From contig NZ_CP084296.1 in NCBI RefSeq assembly GCF_020271745.1, positions 2,294,001-2,358,000 on the forward strand: 64,000 nucleotides of DNA. The letters run 5' to 3'. Made by a program: the position numbers and the translations under genes. This document shows, piece after piece, positions 1-10,105 of this stretch (position 1 is its first letter; each line of letters opens with the position of its first letter). The notes under the pieces are model-generated. The model was not told where the DNA came from, did not search any database, and saw only the letters and a program-made list of their open reading frames with translations. This DNA comes from Providencia alcalifaciens (GTDB lineage: Bacteria > Pseudomonadota > Gammaproteobacteria > Enterobacterales > Enterobacteriaceae).

Positions 1-438
1 GATTTTAATACCGAGCTGCCACCATTCTCCTTGTTGCAAACTCGTTTGTTGATTGAACCAGAGACTGCCGCGCTGGCAGCGCGCCACGGTACAGCTCAGG
101 AACTGAAGAGTATCCGCGAGGCATACGAACAAAATTGCCGAGATAATCTAGCGGGATCGACCTCCCACCCGGGAGACCGCTTATTCCATATCCGTATTGC
201 TCAAGCCAGTGGCAACCCAACTTACGCGTTTATCATCGGTCACCTGTTAGGTCACCGCTACGGCAGTATGTTTCGTACGCTTCAGCGCCACTATACAACG
301 GATGATATGCCACGCCGTTCCGAACAGGAACATCAGGATATTCTGGCTGCGATAGAAATGCGTGACGTGCGTGGCGCACGCAAGGCGATGAAAGCCCATT
401 TGAACGAAGTGATCGCTATTTTTACCCGTGCACAGTAG
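1..438 (+). CDS. GntR-family regulator, C-terminal FCD domain (partial)
   Basis: The frame is open from base 1 and stops at 438, so only the last 145 residues are present and the N-terminal winged-helix DNA-binding domain lies outside the window. The visible part reads as the all-helical FCD ligand-binding domain of FadR-subfamily GntR regulators. It opens with LLQTRLLIEPETAALAA, has the FHIRIAQASGNP helix that carries a metal/ligand histidine in this family, and closes with a helix of the EHQDILAAI type. Members near uxuR/exuR sense sugar acids, but the effector cannot be read from this fragment. The gene is followed by IS debris rather than a partner gene. The family call is firm; the specific function is unknown. 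Confidence 0.8.
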   Translation, partial: DFNTELPPFSLLQTRLLIEPETAALAARHGTAQELKSIREAYEQNCRDNLAGSTSHPGDRLFHIRIAQASGNPTYAFIIGHLLGHRYGSMFRTLQRHYTTDDMPRRSEQEHQDILAAIEMRDVRGARKAMKAHLNEVIAIFTRAQ

Positions 439-517
439 GTTAATGGGCTCTTTCAGAGCTACGAAAAATTTTTTATCAAATGCTGTCGTTGGTGCATAGA
501 TGGCGGTTCTGTCGCCT

Positions 518-563
518 ATTGAGTATGAGTAAAATTTTTGAAGGAATTTTGAACATACTCAAT
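518..563. repeat. Near-perfect inverted repeat between regulator and IS remnant
   Basis: The arm ATTGAGTATGAGTAAAATT (518-536) is repeated inverted at 545-563 with two mismatches, separated by 8 bases. Both arms resemble the 3' end of an IS3-type transposase gene (codons for S-P-I-E-Y-E followed by a stop on the plus strand; I-E-Y on the minus strand). It may therefore be two facing fragments of the same element. It could also serve as a hairpin terminator for the upstream regulator gene. Confidence 0.5.
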
Positions 564-900
564 GGGGGCAAATCACCGTTAGCCGTCTGAAGATTTTCTA
601 AGTTATCAATGCCAATATTTATGACATCCACCCTCATTTTTCCGAGTCGGCTGTGGGTTTTTCAATAGCCAGTCGTGCTTTGAGCTACCAAAAAAATCGT
701 TGAACAACAGCGTTATCCCGACAGCCTCTGACATCGTTCATACTGACTCGAAAACCATACCTGTCAGTAAGTAACGATAGTGATTACTTGTATATCGTGT
801 TACCCAATCACGATGAAAAACCAAGGTTTTTTATTGGCTGGCGTGAGTATCATTCCATCACGATGGCCAAATACACCCAATGTTCACCTCCGTGTTTAAT
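545..900 (-). pseudogene. Degenerate IS3-family transposase (DDE domain remnant)
   Basis: No intact ORF exists, but joining frames on the minus strand gives a recognisable IS3-family integrase core. From 900 downward it reads EHWVYLAIVME (first catalytic Asp region, D changed), then after a deletion LVFHRDWVTRYTSN (second Asp block, normally HSDRGSQYTS). It continues TDRYGFRVSMNDVRGCRDNA followed by VVQRFF (third acidic block, E changed to Q), then an in-frame stop and frameshifts, and ends near LQTANGDLPP, the usual transposase tail. Several stops, at least two frameshifts and altered catalytic residues show that it is dead. The N-terminal half and terminal repeats were not found. It lies directly against the yajL stop codon. 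Confidence 0.8.
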
Positions 901-903
901 TGG

Positions 904-1497
904 CTAATTTTCCAAGTAATCATTTATTCCCGGAGGCAAGACGAGCTGTGAGGCGACATTGGCGGCGGTTTCTCGTCCTTGCAGTAATTCAATCAATTTT
1001 AGTGCAAAATCAAAGGCTGTCGCAGGACCTTGGCTAGTCAGTAAATTCACTCGCTCATCAAAATAGACGCGCTTATCGACCCATTTATGGGCTGGAATTT
1101 TATCCTGCATGCTTGGAAAACCGGTCATGTTTCCGAGAGGGAATAATTGGTGGTACTCCAAAACTAATGCAGGGGCGGCGCAAATGGCCGCTACAATTTT
1201 TCCATCTAAATGCATACGCCTGATTTTTTCAACGACCAGTGGGCTATCACGAAAAGCTTCTGCTCCTGCCAGCCCCCCGGGTAACACGATGGCGTCAAAA
1301 GGTTCGTCTGCAACGTGGATAATGGGTAGGTCAGCGACGAGTTTAATACCTCGAGATGCTGTTATCTCTAACACTCCGTCTTCCGTCACACTGGCTAATG
1401 TCACCTGTATTCCGGCACGAACCAGTAAATCGGCGGTAGTGACTGTTTCAATTTCTTCACTACCATTGGCGATGCATATCAGCACGGAGGTTGTCAT
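904..1497 (-). CDS. yajL: Protein/nucleic acid deglycase YajL (DJ-1 family)
   Basis: The 197-residue protein belongs to the DJ-1/ThiJ/PfpI superfamily and matches E. coli YajL in length and layout. The nucleophile is Cys106 in AAICAAPA, with the acidic partner Glu15 in NGSEEIE, and the PGG loop sits at about residue 73. The family acts in the cytoplasm against oxidative and carbonyl (methylglyoxal) damage; a deglycase activity has been reported but is debated. The start codon lies inside the end of panE (38-base overlap), so the two genes are translationally coupled in a panE-yajL operon, as in E. coli. Confidence 0.93.
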   Translation of the reverse strand: MTTSVLICIANGSEEIETVTTADLLVRAGIQVTLASVTEDGVLEITASRGIKLVADLPIIHVADEPFDAIVLPGGLAGAEAFRDSPLVVEKIRRMHLDGKIVAAICAAPALVLEYHQLFPLGNMTGFPSMQDKIPAHKWVDKRVYFDERVNLLTSQGPATAFDFALKLIELLQGRETAANVASQLVLPPGINDYLEN

Positions 1498-2371
1498 AAC
1501 TTTGTTCTCTATTTTTAATTAAGTGGTACAAACGGTCACTCTCAGGGGTGGCTAAGCCATGAGCTCGGGCTTTTTTGATTAAGAAGCCAGTGATGTAATC
1601 AATCTCAGTTCTGCGATGATGACGAACATCTTGCTGCATGGATGAATAGTTTTCTGATGTTTGATGAATAATGTCATAGACGCGTTCAGTCATTTCTTCT
1701 TTATCAGTATGCAATCCCTCGGCAACCATCACTTGGCAGCACTCATCTATGATCTGAGCAATCTGTTCTGGATAGTGAATGATTTGCCCATTGGTACAAT
1801 TGTGTTCCGTGGAAAGCGGGTTTATCACGCAATTAATAACCATTTTTTGCCAAATGGTATTAAGGATTTGATTATGCCATGCCACATCCGGTAGAGCTTC
1901 ATGCAGAATATTAGCGATAGGGTAATAGGCTTCTGCTTGAGGGTTGACTGCACCGATGTGAGTGATGCCGCTAGCAATATGAAAAACTTGGTTGTTATCT
2001 TGCCATGCCGCATGAGTTGTGACCCCGCTCAAAAATGGATGGTGCAATGTACCTAATTCTTCCAACGTGCCTAATCCGTTATGCAGTAAGAGAATAGGGC
2101 TAGTTTCAGGAATAATGGGCAGCAGGGGTAATAAGGCATCTGAAACTTGCCATGCTTTCAAACAGACGATCACTAATTCGCTTGTGTGTAAGTGCTGATG
2201 ATTATTGCAAGGAATTAATTCGCGGAAAATTTTATCTTCAGGCCCATTAACATCAACGAATAAGTCGGATTGAGCAACTCGCAGCCATCCTTGAATATCG
2301 TGTCCTTGCGAAGTGAGGGCGGCTAGCCAAAGTTTACCAATAGCACCACAGCCAATCAGGGTTATTTTCAT
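1460..2371 (-). CDS. panE: 2-dehydropantoate 2-reductase
   Basis: This is ketopantoate reductase, which makes pantoate with NADPH in the pantothenate/CoA pathway. The N-terminal Rossmann fold has the nucleotide motif GCGAIG at residues 7-12, and the C-terminal half has the helical domain with [14 protein letters not shown], which carries the family's catalytic lysine. The ATG at 2371 is preferred over a TTG three bases upstream, because it gives the normal 303-residue length and sits behind AGGGA. The gene overlaps yajL downstream by 38 bases. Confidence 0.93.
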   Translation of the reverse strand: MKITLIGCGAIGKLWLAALTSQGHDIQGWLRVAQSDLFVDVNGPEDKIFRELIPCNNHQHLHTSELVIVCLKAWQVSDALLPLLPIIPETSPILLLHNGLGTLEELGTLHHPFLSGVTTHAAWQDNNQVFHIASGITHIGAVNPQAEAYYPIANILHEALPDVAWHNQILNTIWQKMVINCVINPLSTEHNCTNGQIIHYPEQIAQIIDECCQVMVAEGLHTDKEEMTERVYDIIHQTSENYSSMQQDVRHHRRTEIDYITGFLIKKARAHGLATPESDRLYHLIKNREQSYDNLRADMHRQW

Positions 2372-2545
2372 CAATTTTCCCTACTATCTGAGAGCGGTTG
2401 ATTTGGATTAATAACTGTCATCATAGCGATTTTAATATGATATCCAAATAATTAGTTATGTTATACAAGTGAGCCAATCTGACAACATGGAGTGTCATGG
2501 GCAAATAAGCTATTATAAGCCGATTGATTATAGGAGAGCGTTAAA

Positions 2546-3037
2546 ATGCCATCATTTGATATTGTATCTGAAGTTGAAATGAGTGAAGTCCGCAATGCGG
2601 TAGAAAATGCTCAGCGTGAACTTACTAGCCGTTGGGATTTTAAAAACATCACTGCAAGCTTTGAACTGAACGATAAGAATGAGTCTATCAAAGTGACCAG
2701 TGAATCCGATTTCCAAGTTTTACAGCTGCTTGATATTTTAAGAGAAAAAATGGCAAAACGGGGAATTGATGGCGCAGTACTGAATGTCCCTGAAGATATT
2801 GTACATAGTGGTAAAACTTACAGCGTGGAAGTGACTTTAAAACAAGGCATTGAAGCGAGCATGGCGAAGAAAGTCGTTAAGCTGATAAAAGACAGCAAGT
2901 TAAAGGTACAGGCGCAAATTCAAGGTGAACAAGTGCGTGTAACAGGTAAGGCGAGAGATGATTTACAAGCTGTTATGGCATTAGTCCGTGGCGGTAATTT
3001 AGGTCAACCATTCCAGTTTAATAACTTCCGCGACTAA
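2546..3037 (+). CDS. yajQ: YajQ-family nucleotide-binding protein
   Basis: The 163-residue protein has the typical start [15 protein letters not shown] and the duplicated ferredoxin-like fold of the YajQ (UPF0234) family. Members bind nucleotides or tRNA, and in Xanthomonas a homologue is a cyclic-di-GMP effector; the E. coli protein's role is less clear. A Shine-Dalgarno TAGGAGA lies 7-8 bases before the ATG. It is a single-gene unit, divergent from panE-yajL, with its own terminator. Family assignment is firm; the cellular role here is not shown by sequence. Confidence 0.92.
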   Translation: MPSFDIVSEVEMSEVRNAVENAQRELTSRWDFKNITASFELNDKNESIKVTSESDFQVLQLLDILREKMAKRGIDGAVLNVPEDIVHSGKTYSVEVTLKQGIEASMAKKVVKLIKDSKLKVQAQIQGEQVRVTGKARDDLQAVMALVRGGNLGQPFQFNNFRD

Positions 3038-3063
3038 TTGATAAGCGTGTTTTAGTTATTGAA

Positions 3064-3096
3064 AATAGCCCGCGATGTTGCGGGCTATTTGTTATT
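3064..3096 (+). terminator. Terminator after yajQ
   Basis: A perfect 10-bp stem AATAGCCCGC/GCGGGCTATT with a 6-base loop is followed by a T-rich stretch. It lies between convergent yajQ and yajR and may serve both. Confidence 0.85.
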
Positions 3097-3114
3097 TATA
3101 AGATTTACGTATGA

Positions 3115-4476
3115 TTAAGCGTGAACAATGGCTTCAAGCTCTGCTCGACTAACCACTTTTTTATCAATCTTGATATAAATACTCATCTCTTCAGCAATCA
3201 CAACCACATCAAGCACACCGTTTATGGCTTCTAACTGTTCCTGAAGCTTAGTGATGTTTTTAAAGCGATGCGGGAGAACCATACGAATACTGCTGACGTA
3301 AGGCGGTTGTTTCATGGTTAAGCTGATAACAAACCAGATAACACAAAGTAGTAATCCGCCGATAAATACGGTGCTGGCGCCTTCAAATTTATACAACCAA
3401 CCTCCCAGAATTCCGCCTAATGCTACCCCTAGAAATTGACTGGTGGAGTAGACACCCATGGCTGTACCTTTGTATCCGGCAGGGGCTTCTTTACTGATCA
3501 GGGACGGCAAAATGGCTTCCATCACGTTAAATGCAATAAAGAACAGTTGGATCCCTAAGAAGATAATCCAAAGCTGATGACCTGATTGCCATAAAACAAT
3601 TTCCGCCGCCGCTAAGAGTAAAATGCAGAACAGGAAAACCTGTTTCATTTTACGCTGTTTTTCTGCGTAAATAATAAAAGGAAGTACGCAAACAAAGGCA
3701 ACTAACATGGTAACTAAGTAAGCTTTCCAGTGATCTTTTGCCAAGTAACCGGCATCAGCCATGATCAAGGGGAGGGCGACAAAGCTGGACATTAGCAGTG
3801 TATGTAGGCTTAAAATCCCTAGATTCAATTTGAGAAGTTGAGAGTTAAGCAAAACGGCTTTTAAATTGCTTTTAACAAAAGCAGATTCACGGTTTACAAC
3901 ATGGTGAGTGTTATTAGGTACCACAAAGAGAGTAACGAAAATAGCGCCAACGGCTAATAAAGTGATTCCCCAAAATAAACCGCTTAAACCAACGGCATGG
4001 GTCACAATCGGTCCTAAAACTAAGGCAATAGCAAACGTTATACCAAAGCTAATACCTAAAAATGCCATCGCTTTTGTACGATTTTGTTCGCGAGTCAAAT
4101 CCGATAACAAAGCCATAACGGCAGCAGAGATAGCGCCAGCACCTTGTAAAGCTCGACCAATAATAATGCCCCAAATAGAATCGCTTAATGCGGCAATGGC
4201 ACTGCCAACAATAAATATCAGCAATCCAAAAATAATCAGTGGCTTACGACCAATACGGTCAGACATTAAACCAAAAGGGATTTGAAAAATAGCTTGGCTA
4301 AGCCCATAAATACCAATAGCCAAACCAATCAAAAACTCGTTAGCACCCTGTAAGTGCATCCCATAACTGGTGAGGATCGGGAGCACCATAAACATGCCGA
4401 GCATGCGAAGGGAGAATACGGATCCTAGCCCCCAAGTGGCTCGGAGTTCTAGGTGGGTCATTTTATTATCGTTCAT
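3115..4476 (-). CDS. yajR: MFS transporter YajR with C-terminal YAM domain
   Basis: The 453-residue protein is a 12-helix major facilitator (drug:H+ antiporter type) in the inner membrane. The conserved loop DRIGRKP follows helix 2. Residues from about 385 onward form a soluble ferredoxin-like YAM domain (ITKLQEQLEAINGVLDVVVI), the mark of YajR. Its substrate in E. coli is not settled. It is transcribed away from the ERIC element, convergent with yajQ. Confidence 0.92.
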   Translation of the reverse strand: MNDNKMTHLELRATWGLGSVFSLRMLGMFMVLPILTSYGMHLQGANEFLIGLAIGIYGLSQAIFQIPFGLMSDRIGRKPLIIFGLLIFIVGSAIAALSDSIWGIIIGRALQGAGAISAAVMALLSDLTREQNRTKAMAFLGISFGITFAIALVLGPIVTHAVGLSGLFWGITLLAVGAIFVTLFVVPNNTHHVVNRESAFVKSNLKAVLLNSQLLKLNLGILSLHTLLMSSFVALPLIMADAGYLAKDHWKAYLVTMLVAFVCVLPFIIYAEKQRKMKQVFLFCILLLAAAEIVLWQSGHQLWIIFLGIQLFFIAFNVMEAILPSLISKEAPAGYKGTAMGVYSTSQFLGVALGGILGGWLYKFEGASTVFIGGLLLCVIWFVISLTMKQPPYVSSIRMVLPHRFKNITKLQEQLEAINGVLDVVVIAEEMSIYIKIDKKVVSRAELEAIVHA

Positions 4477-4491
4477 AAATACTCTTCATAA

Positions 4492-4617
4492 ATACTCTTC
4501 ATATTTCGAGCTGTAGCTGTGTTGGCCGCGCTCACTAACTCAGGTCACATACTAATGTATGCTCCCTGAGATTAGCTTCACTTGCCGCCTTGCTACAACA
4601 CGAACTATTTTGAGTAT
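4492..4617. repeat. ERIC element (enterobacterial repetitive intergenic consensus)
   Basis: This 126-base imperfect palindrome runs from ATACTCTTCATATTTCGAG to the matching GAGTAT end and is centred on CATACTAATGTATG. The core ATGTATGCTCCCTGAGATT corresponds to the well-known ERIC1R primer sequence. The opposite arm, read on the minus strand as AGTATGTGACCTGAGTTAG, corresponds to ERIC2. The length also matches the classical 127-base ERIC. It lies between yajR and the cyo terminator. ERICs can fold into long hairpins in RNA; no function is implied here. Confidence 0.85.
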
Positions 4618-4647
4618 TAACTTTCAATGAGCTTAAATTATTCTTTT

Positions 4648-4671
4648 TATTTCGGGTTGTAGCTATGCTGG
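4648..4671. repeat. Truncated ERIC end fragment
   Basis: TATTTCGGGTTGTAGCTATG plus the following CTGG resembles the left end of the complete ERIC at 4501-4525 (TATTTCGAGCTGTAGCTGTG). It appears to be a terminal remnant of a second copy, about 30 bases beyond the first. Confidence 0.5.
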
Positions 4672-4784
4672 TATTAATTTAAATTTAAATCAATGAGTTA
4701 AGTGAATTTGCTATATGACAATGTTGGTTTATTGATAGCAGGCGGCTATTTAACCATAAAAATCATCACAAAAATATTCGCAGA

Positions 4785-4823
4785 CAAAGAAAAACGGCGG
4801 GAAGTTTGCACTCCCCGCCGTTT
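4785..4823 (-). terminator. Terminator of the cyoABCDE operon
   Basis: On the minus strand a 10-bp stem AAACGGCGGG/CCCGCCGTTT is followed by TTTCTTTGTC. It lies just downstream of the cyoE stop codon. Confidence 0.85.
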
Positions 4824-4853
4824 GAACGCATTTATTGTCAATGATGCAATAAA

Positions 4854-5741
4854 TTATCGGACTAACGCTATAACAGTATCGCTTGTAACGGTTGGGTCAA
4901 CTGACATCATCACACTTAGCGAGGTAATCGCTACGATGGAGAAGATGAACAGCTTACGAGCCCAAACTCGGTCGTCATTTTCGGTTTTGAAACCAGAAAT
5001 TGCCATACCAAGCCACCATAAGCTAACCGCAGCGCCGACAACCAGATATTTATAGCCCGCGTATCCGCTAATCGCTAACATTAATGTTGCGACCATAAAC
5101 GCAAGGATATACAAGAAGATATGCGTCTTAGCGACAGATATGCCCTTGATCACCGGTAACACAGGAATGTTCGCGGCTTTATAATCCTTAAAGCGGAAAA
5201 TTGCGATGGCATATGAGTGCGGCATTTGCCACAAGCTGAATATTAACAGCAGGATTAAGGCTCCAGCGTCAAATTCATTTGTGACAGCACAGTAACCAAT
5301 AACCGGTGGTGCTGCGCCAGATAGGCTGCCAATCAATGTGCCATATACTGACTTACGCTTCATGTACAGGCTGTATACGCCCACGTACACAATGAAACCA
5401 ATAAGTGCAAGTAGCATTGCCAGTGCATTGGCTGCTACAAGTAGCAGCACCATACCAGCAATACCTAATGCAGCAGCGTAAATCAGGCTAACTTTCGGGT
5501 CAATCAGCCCTTTAACTAAAGGGCGATTCTTGGTTCTTTCCATGATACGGTCAATATCACGGTCGATGTAGTTGTTAAATACACAACCAGAGGCAACGAC
5601 CAATGATACACCCAGCAAAGTCGCAATAAACAGCGGGTAATCAATTGACCCTTTAGAGGCCAGTAGAAAACCACCGATCACAGAAATCAAATTTCCGAAT
5701 ATAATTCCTGGTTTGGTCACTTGCAGGTATTGCTTAAACAT
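4854..5741 (-). CDS. cyoE: Protoheme IX farnesyltransferase (heme O synthase)
   Basis: CyoE is a polytopic UbiA-superfamily prenyltransferase that attaches farnesyl to heme B to make the heme O needed by cytochrome bo3. The 295-residue protein shows the Asp-rich prenyl-diphosphate site [12 protein letters not shown] near residues 57-68 and the second conserved block [13 protein letters not shown]. It is the last gene of the cyo operon, 12 bases after cyoD, and is followed by a strong terminator. Confidence 0.95.
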   Translation of the reverse strand: MFKQYLQVTKPGIIFGNLISVIGGFLLASKGSIDYPLFIATLLGVSLVVASGCVFNNYIDRDIDRIMERTKNRPLVKGLIDPKVSLIYAAALGIAGMVLLLVAANALAMLLALIGFIVYVGVYSLYMKRKSVYGTLIGSLSGAAPPVIGYCAVTNEFDAGALILLLIFSLWQMPHSYAIAIFRFKDYKAANIPVLPVIKGISVAKTHIFLYILAFMVATLMLAISGYAGYKYLVVGAAVSLWWLGMAISGFKTENDDRVWARKLFIFSIVAITSLSVMMSVDPTVTSDTVIALVR

Positions 5742-5753
5742 ATCGGCAACTCT

Positions 5754-6086
5754 TTAGTCGAGCATCATATTGATGTTCAGGTTGTACATAATCCACAGAG
5801 AGCCAATAACAACGATACCGACGATTAGCATAGTGAACAAGAATGCTACTAGGTTCCAGCGCTCATCTGATGATGTATTCATGTGCAAGAAACAGACTAA
5901 ATGTACAAGGATTTGTACGACAGCCATTCCAACAACAGTTGCTAGAATAACACCTTGTGAAGCCGTTCCATTCATCACCATCCAGAAAGGGATTACCGTC
6001 AGGATAACTGACAGAATAAAGCCAATCAGGTATGTTTTAACGCTACCGTGGCTTGCTCCGGTATGAGCATCTTTTGCATGACTCAT
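5754..6086 (-). CDS. cyoD: Cytochrome bo3 ubiquinol oxidase subunit IV
   Basis: This 110-residue protein has three predicted membrane helices (about residues 18-37, 45-65 and 80-103), the size and topology of CyoD, which assists assembly of the bo3 oxidase. The cytoplasmic N-terminus is His/Ala-rich. The start codon immediately follows the cyoC stop, indicating coupled translation. Confidence 0.94.
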   Translation of the reverse strand: MSHAKDAHTGASHGSVKTYLIGFILSVILTVIPFWMVMNGTASQGVILATVVGMAVVQILVHLVCFLHMNTSSDERWNLVAFLFTMLIVGIVVIGSLWIMYNLNINMMLD

Positions 6087-6701
6087 TTAAATTGCCCCCA
6101 GCAGATAAACAACGGTAAATACACAGATCCAAACCACATCTAAGAAGTGCCAGAATAAGCTCAGGCAGTTCAGACGCGTTTTGTTCACCTCAGTTAGACC
6201 ACGGCGAGAAATTTGGATCATCATGATAATAATCCAAACTAAACCAGCAGTTACATGCAGACCGTGTGTTGCAACTAAAGCAAAGAAACCAGATAAAAAG
6301 CCACTGCGATCAGGACCGAAACCTTCAGCGATGAGTTCATGAAACTCATAAACTTCCATGATTACGAAGCCTAGACCTAATAGGAAAGTCGCAAACAACC
6401 ATAGGTTGACTGATGCGATTTTACCTTTATGCATGGCAATCATTGCGAAACCATAGGTGATACTACTGACTAGTAGTAAGAAAGTTTCGCCTAATACGAA
6501 CTTAAGACTGAAGATATCTTTACCTGCAGGGCCGCCAGCCGTTCCATCAGCAAGAACAACATAGGTAGCAAATAAACAAGCAAACAGAATTAAGTCGCTC
6601 ATGATATACAGCCAGAAACCAAAGACTTTCGTTCCGCCTGCATCATGGTGCCCATGCTCAGCATGGGCTGTATTATGGTTAGTCATTGTATTAGTTGACA
6701 T
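6087..6701 (-). CDS. cyoC: Cytochrome bo3 ubiquinol oxidase subunit III
   Basis: The 204-residue protein has five membrane helices and the family motifs [24 protein letters not shown] and [14 protein letters not shown]. It is a heme-copper oxidase subunit III without metal centres. The N-terminus ([15 protein letters not shown]) matches that of E. coli CyoC. It overlaps the end of cyoB by 11 bases. Confidence 0.95.
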   Translation of the reverse strand: MSTNTMTNHNTAHAEHGHHDAGGTKVFGFWLYIMSDLILFACLFATYVVLADGTAGGPAGKDIFSLKFVLGETFLLLVSSITYGFAMIAMHKGKIASVNLWLFATFLLGLGFVIMEVYEFHELIAEGFGPDRSGFLSGFFALVATHGLHVTAGLVWIIIMMIQISRRGLTEVNKTRLNCLSLFWHFLDVVWICVFTVVYLLGAI

Positions 6702-8682
6702 CGTTCACACCTGCCTTACGCAATTCTTCAAAGTGCTTATTCTCGATTTGCTCGATTTCAGCCACAGGTACGTAGTAATCAACATCTTCGTCGAAGCTTT
6801 TTGCAATCCAAGTCACGATCATTCCACCGAAACCAATAATTGCGAGCCACCAGATGTGCCAGATCATTGCGAAACCAAGAATCAAGCTAAATCCAGCGAT
6901 AATAACGCCTGCGCCTGTATTTTTTGGCATATGAATTTCTTCATATGAAGTTGGTTTCTTGTAAGCGATACCTTTCTCTTTCATATCCCACCAAGCATCA
7001 CGTGTTTGAACCGGTGGTTCAATAGCGAAGTTGTAGAATGGAGCCGGAGAAGAAGTTGACCACTCAAGTGTACGTCCACCCCATGGGTCACCGGTTAAAT
7101 CACGGTTTTCATGACGATCACGGATACTGACAATAATTTGGATAACTTGGCAAGCAATACCCAGAGCAATCAGACCAGCACCACACGCAGCTGCCACTAA
7201 CATACCGTGGTAAGCAGGGTCGATATTCTGGCTCAGACGACGGGTCATACCCATAAATCCAAGGATATATAACGGCATGAATGCTAAGAAGAAACCAATG
7301 ATCCATAACCAGAAGGCACGAACACCCCATTTCTCATTTAGTGTGAAGCCGTAAGCTTTCGGGAACCAGTAAGTCATACCTGCGAAGCATCCGAATACCA
7401 CACCACCGATAATAACGTTATGGAAGTGGGCAATCAGGAACAGGCTATTGTGCAGAACGAAGTTCGCACCTGGAACCGCTAACAGAACACCAGTCATACC
7501 ACCAACAGAGAAAGTGATGATAAAACCGATAGTCCATAACATCGGTGATTTGAACTCGATACGACCTTGGTACATGGTGAACAGCCAGTTGAAAATCTTA
7601 ACCCCTGTAGGGATTGCGATAATCATCGTAGCGATACCAAAGAAGGCGTTAACGTTCGCACCTGAACCCATCGTAAAGAAGTGGTGTAACCATACGATGA
7701 AGGACATAACGGTGATAACGATGGTTGCCCACACTAATGAGGTATAACCAAATAGACGCTTTTTCGAGAAGGTTGCTGCAATTTCTGAGAACACACCGAA
7801 CACTGGCAGAACAAGGATATACACCTCAGGGTGACCCCAAGCCCAAATTAGGTTGATGTACATCATCATGTTGCCACCCATATCATTCGTGAAGAAATGG
7901 GTACCTAAATAACGGTCTAAAGTCAGCAGGGTGAGTGTTACAGTCAAGATTGGGAATGCTGCAACAATCAGAACGTTGGTACAAAGCGCAGTCCAGCTAA
8001 ATACAGGCATTTTCATCATTGACATACCCGGCGCACGCATACGGATAATAGTCGCAATAAAGTTAACGCCAGTTAAGAGTGTCCCGATACCAGATATCTG
8101 GAGACTCCAAAGCCAGTAATCGACCCCAACCCCAGGGTTGTATTCCAAACCTGATAGTGGTGGATATGCTAACCAACCTGTTTGTGCGAATTCACCTACC
8201 CCTAATGAGATGTTGATTAATACAACACCCACTACGAAGAACCAGAAGCTCAGGGAGTTAAGGAATGGGAATGCAACGTCACGGGCACCAATTTGCAGAG
8301 GAACAACTAAGTTCATCAGACCAACAACAAATGGAGTTGCCATGAAGAAAATCATGATAACGCCGTGCGCTGTAAAGATCTGGTCATAGTGGTGAGGGTT
8401 TAAGAAACCTTCTTGACCCGCTGAAGCCAGCACTTGCTGACCACGCATCATGATAGCATCCGCGAATCCACGGAATAACATCACCATCGCAACGATGATG
8501 TACATAATACCAATTTTTTTATGGTCAACAGAGGTTAACCACTCTTTCCACAGCCATTTCCATTTTCCGAAATAGGAGATTGCACCGACTAAGCCAAGTC
8601 CACCGAGGACAATGGCAATCAGTGTAACAACGATAATCGGTTCATGAAGTGGAACTGCGTCCAGTGTTAATTTTCCAAACAT
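6691..8682 (-). CDS. cyoB: Cytochrome bo3 ubiquinol oxidase subunit I
   Basis: This is the catalytic heme-copper subunit: it oxidises ubiquinol, reduces oxygen to water and pumps protons. At 663 residues it equals the E. coli length. The metal ligands are all present: [11 protein letters not shown] (low-spin heme His), [14 protein letters not shown] (CuB His and the cross-linked Tyr), HHFFTMG (two CuB His), and [12 protein letters not shown] (heme O and low-spin heme His). It follows cyoA by 4 bases in the cyoABCDE operon. Confidence 0.97.
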   Translation of the reverse strand: MFGKLTLDAVPLHEPIIVVTLIAIVLGGLGLVGAISYFGKWKWLWKEWLTSVDHKKIGIMYIIVAMVMLFRGFADAIMMRGQQVLASAGQEGFLNPHHYDQIFTAHGVIMIFFMATPFVVGLMNLVVPLQIGARDVAFPFLNSLSFWFFVVGVVLINISLGVGEFAQTGWLAYPPLSGLEYNPGVGVDYWLWSLQISGIGTLLTGVNFIATIIRMRAPGMSMMKMPVFSWTALCTNVLIVAAFPILTVTLTLLTLDRYLGTHFFTNDMGGNMMMYINLIWAWGHPEVYILVLPVFGVFSEIAATFSKKRLFGYTSLVWATIVITVMSFIVWLHHFFTMGSGANVNAFFGIATMIIAIPTGVKIFNWLFTMYQGRIEFKSPMLWTIGFIITFSVGGMTGVLLAVPGANFVLHNSLFLIAHFHNVIIGGVVFGCFAGMTYWFPKAYGFTLNEKWGVRAFWLWIIGFFLAFMPLYILGFMGMTRRLSQNIDPAYHGMLVAAACGAGLIALGIACQVIQIIVSIRDRHENRDLTGDPWGGRTLEWSTSSPAPFYNFAIEPPVQTRDAWWDMKEKGIAYKKPTSYEEIHMPKNTGAGVIIAGFSLILGFAMIWHIWWLAIIGFGGMIVTWIAKSFDEDVDYYVPVAEIEQIENKHFEELRKAGVNDVN

Positions 8683-8686
8683 GCCC

Positions 8687-9679
8687 TTATTCCTCAGCGC
8701 CTGCAGGAGCGTTATGGCTCATATGCATTGATTGACCTGTAGATTCTTGCGCTTGAGCAGTATTGCCCATCTGCATAGAATGATTTGCTTCATTATTAGT
8801 ATCTACAGGAGCGTGACCTTTATGGTGCTCATGACCAAACTTCATAATGATGTCTTCATAAAGTTTAGGTTTCACGCTAGAGAAGTAGGTAACAGGAACG
8901 TTCATGCTAGGTTTAGCAACTTCGTCGAATGCCTGCATCGTATCCATAGTTTTAGGTGATGCTTTTACTTTCTGTACCCACTCATCGAAGCCTTGGCGAT
9001 CTGCTGTTGCAATAGCATTGAACTTCATATCTGAGAACCCGTGACCGCTATAGCTGGCTGAGAAGCCTTTATAGGTACCTGGTTCGTTAGCGATTAAGTG
9101 AAGTTTTGTTTGCATGCCTGCCATCGCGTAGATCTGTCCACCTAAAGATGGGATGAAGAATGAGTTCATCACAGAATCAGACGTGATTTTGAAATTTACA
9201 GGAACACCAGTAGGGAATGCGATTTCATTGACTGTAGCAATACCTTGATCTGGATAGATAAAGATCCATTTCCAGTCAGCTGAAATAACTTGAATGGTAA
9301 CAGGTTCCTGATCACTAACTAATGGCTGATACGGGTCCAGCTCATGAGTCGTCTTCCAAGTGATAGCACCCAGAATAATGATAATAATGATAGGAACTGT
9401 CCAGCAGACTAACTCAATTTTGTTAGAGTGAGCCCAGTTAGGACGATAAGTAGCTGACTTATTGGACTCACGATATTTTACAGCGAAGATAAACGCCATA
9501 AAAATAACAGGAATCACAACAAGGAGCATCAAGCCGATTGCAATAAGAATCAGCTCTTTTTGTTTTACGCCAACGGCGCCTTTAGGATCCATCAACACCA
9601 TATCGCAACCACCTAATAATAAGGCTGCTGCAACAAGTGAGATTGCTCCAATGCTTTTTTTGTAGTTCATAAGTCTCAT
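8687..9679 (-). CDS. cyoA: Cytochrome bo3 ubiquinol oxidase subunit II (lipoprotein)
   Basis: CyoA is the periplasm-facing subunit II. It has a lipoprotein signal ending in LLLGGC, two membrane helices, and a cupredoxin domain that lacks the CuA ligands, as in quinol oxidases. The ATG at 9679 ([11 protein letters not shown]) is preferred over one 17 codons upstream because it aligns with the E. coli start MRLRKYNKSLG and gives 330 residues. The C-terminal tail is His/Met-rich ([21 protein letters not shown]). First gene of the operon; in E. coli the operon is oxygen-regulated by ArcA and FNR, but no clear sites were identified here. Confidence 0.94.
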   Translation of the reverse strand: MRLMNYKKSIGAISLVAAALLLGGCDMVLMDPKGAVGVKQKELILIAIGLMLLVVIPVIFMAFIFAVKYRESNKSATYRPNWAHSNKIELVCWTVPIIIIIILGAITWKTTHELDPYQPLVSDQEPVTIQVISADWKWIFIYPDQGIATVNEIAFPTGVPVNFKITSDSVMNSFFIPSLGGQIYAMAGMQTKLHLIANEPGTYKGFSASYSGHGFSDMKFNAIATADRQGFDEWVQKVKASPKTMDTMQAFDEVAKPSMNVPVTYFSSVKPKLYEDIIMKFGHEHHKGHAPVDTNNEANHSMQMGNTAQAQESTGQSMHMSHNAPAGAEE

Positions 9680-9730
9680 CCACGACCCCAAATGACAAGA
9701 ATCTAATTGTCGTTTCATCAGTGCGGGCAT

Positions 9731-10105
9731 TTTACGGTAAGGTTGTGCGAGTGTAAATGATTGTAAGGCAAAGAAACGGAAATGTTAGCTTTTTATGTTA
9801 ATATGATCACATGTAAAGCTTTTGCTTCTAAAAGGTTAAAGTTGCTGCTAATTATAGGTATGTTTTGATAAAACAGTATGAATACTAAATTATCTTGGTA
9901 ATTTTTCAAAGAAAAATATATACAAAATTGACAAAAAAATATGGAAACTGCTTGGATTGTTAAGAAAGTTAGTAGGGGAAATTACTGATTACATTGCCGA
10001 TAAAGCCAAATTGATGACTTTACCGGCAAAATAATACAGAAAAATTGTTATATTTTTGAAACTAAAGGAAATATGTTAAAAAAATAAACAATATTTTCGT
10101 AGTTA
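9731..10105. other. AT-rich intergenic stretch between cyoA and the Tsx-like gene
   Basis: There is no credible gene. It must hold the cyo promoter (near 9740-9850, minus strand), but no hexamer pair was clear enough to name. It also contains a 12-bp stem-loop at 9994-10029 (listed separately). Confidence 0.6.
9994..10029. other. Stem-loop downstream of the Tsx-like gene
   Basis: TTGCCGATAAAG and CTTTACCGGCAA form a 12-bp stem with one mismatch and a 12-base loop, 77 bases after the Tsx-like stop codon. There is no T-run on either side, so it is either an RNA 3' stabiliser or a weak terminator. Confidence 0.5.

Noticed and set aside
4702-5055. 117-residue plus-strand ORF overlapping the cyoE end
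   Set aside because: It runs across the cyo terminator and antisense to cyoE, with no family resemblance.
9680-9730. Longer N-terminus for CyoA
   Set aside because: It would place 17 residues before the lipoprotein signal and does not align with E. coli CyoA; the internal ATG at 9679 fits.
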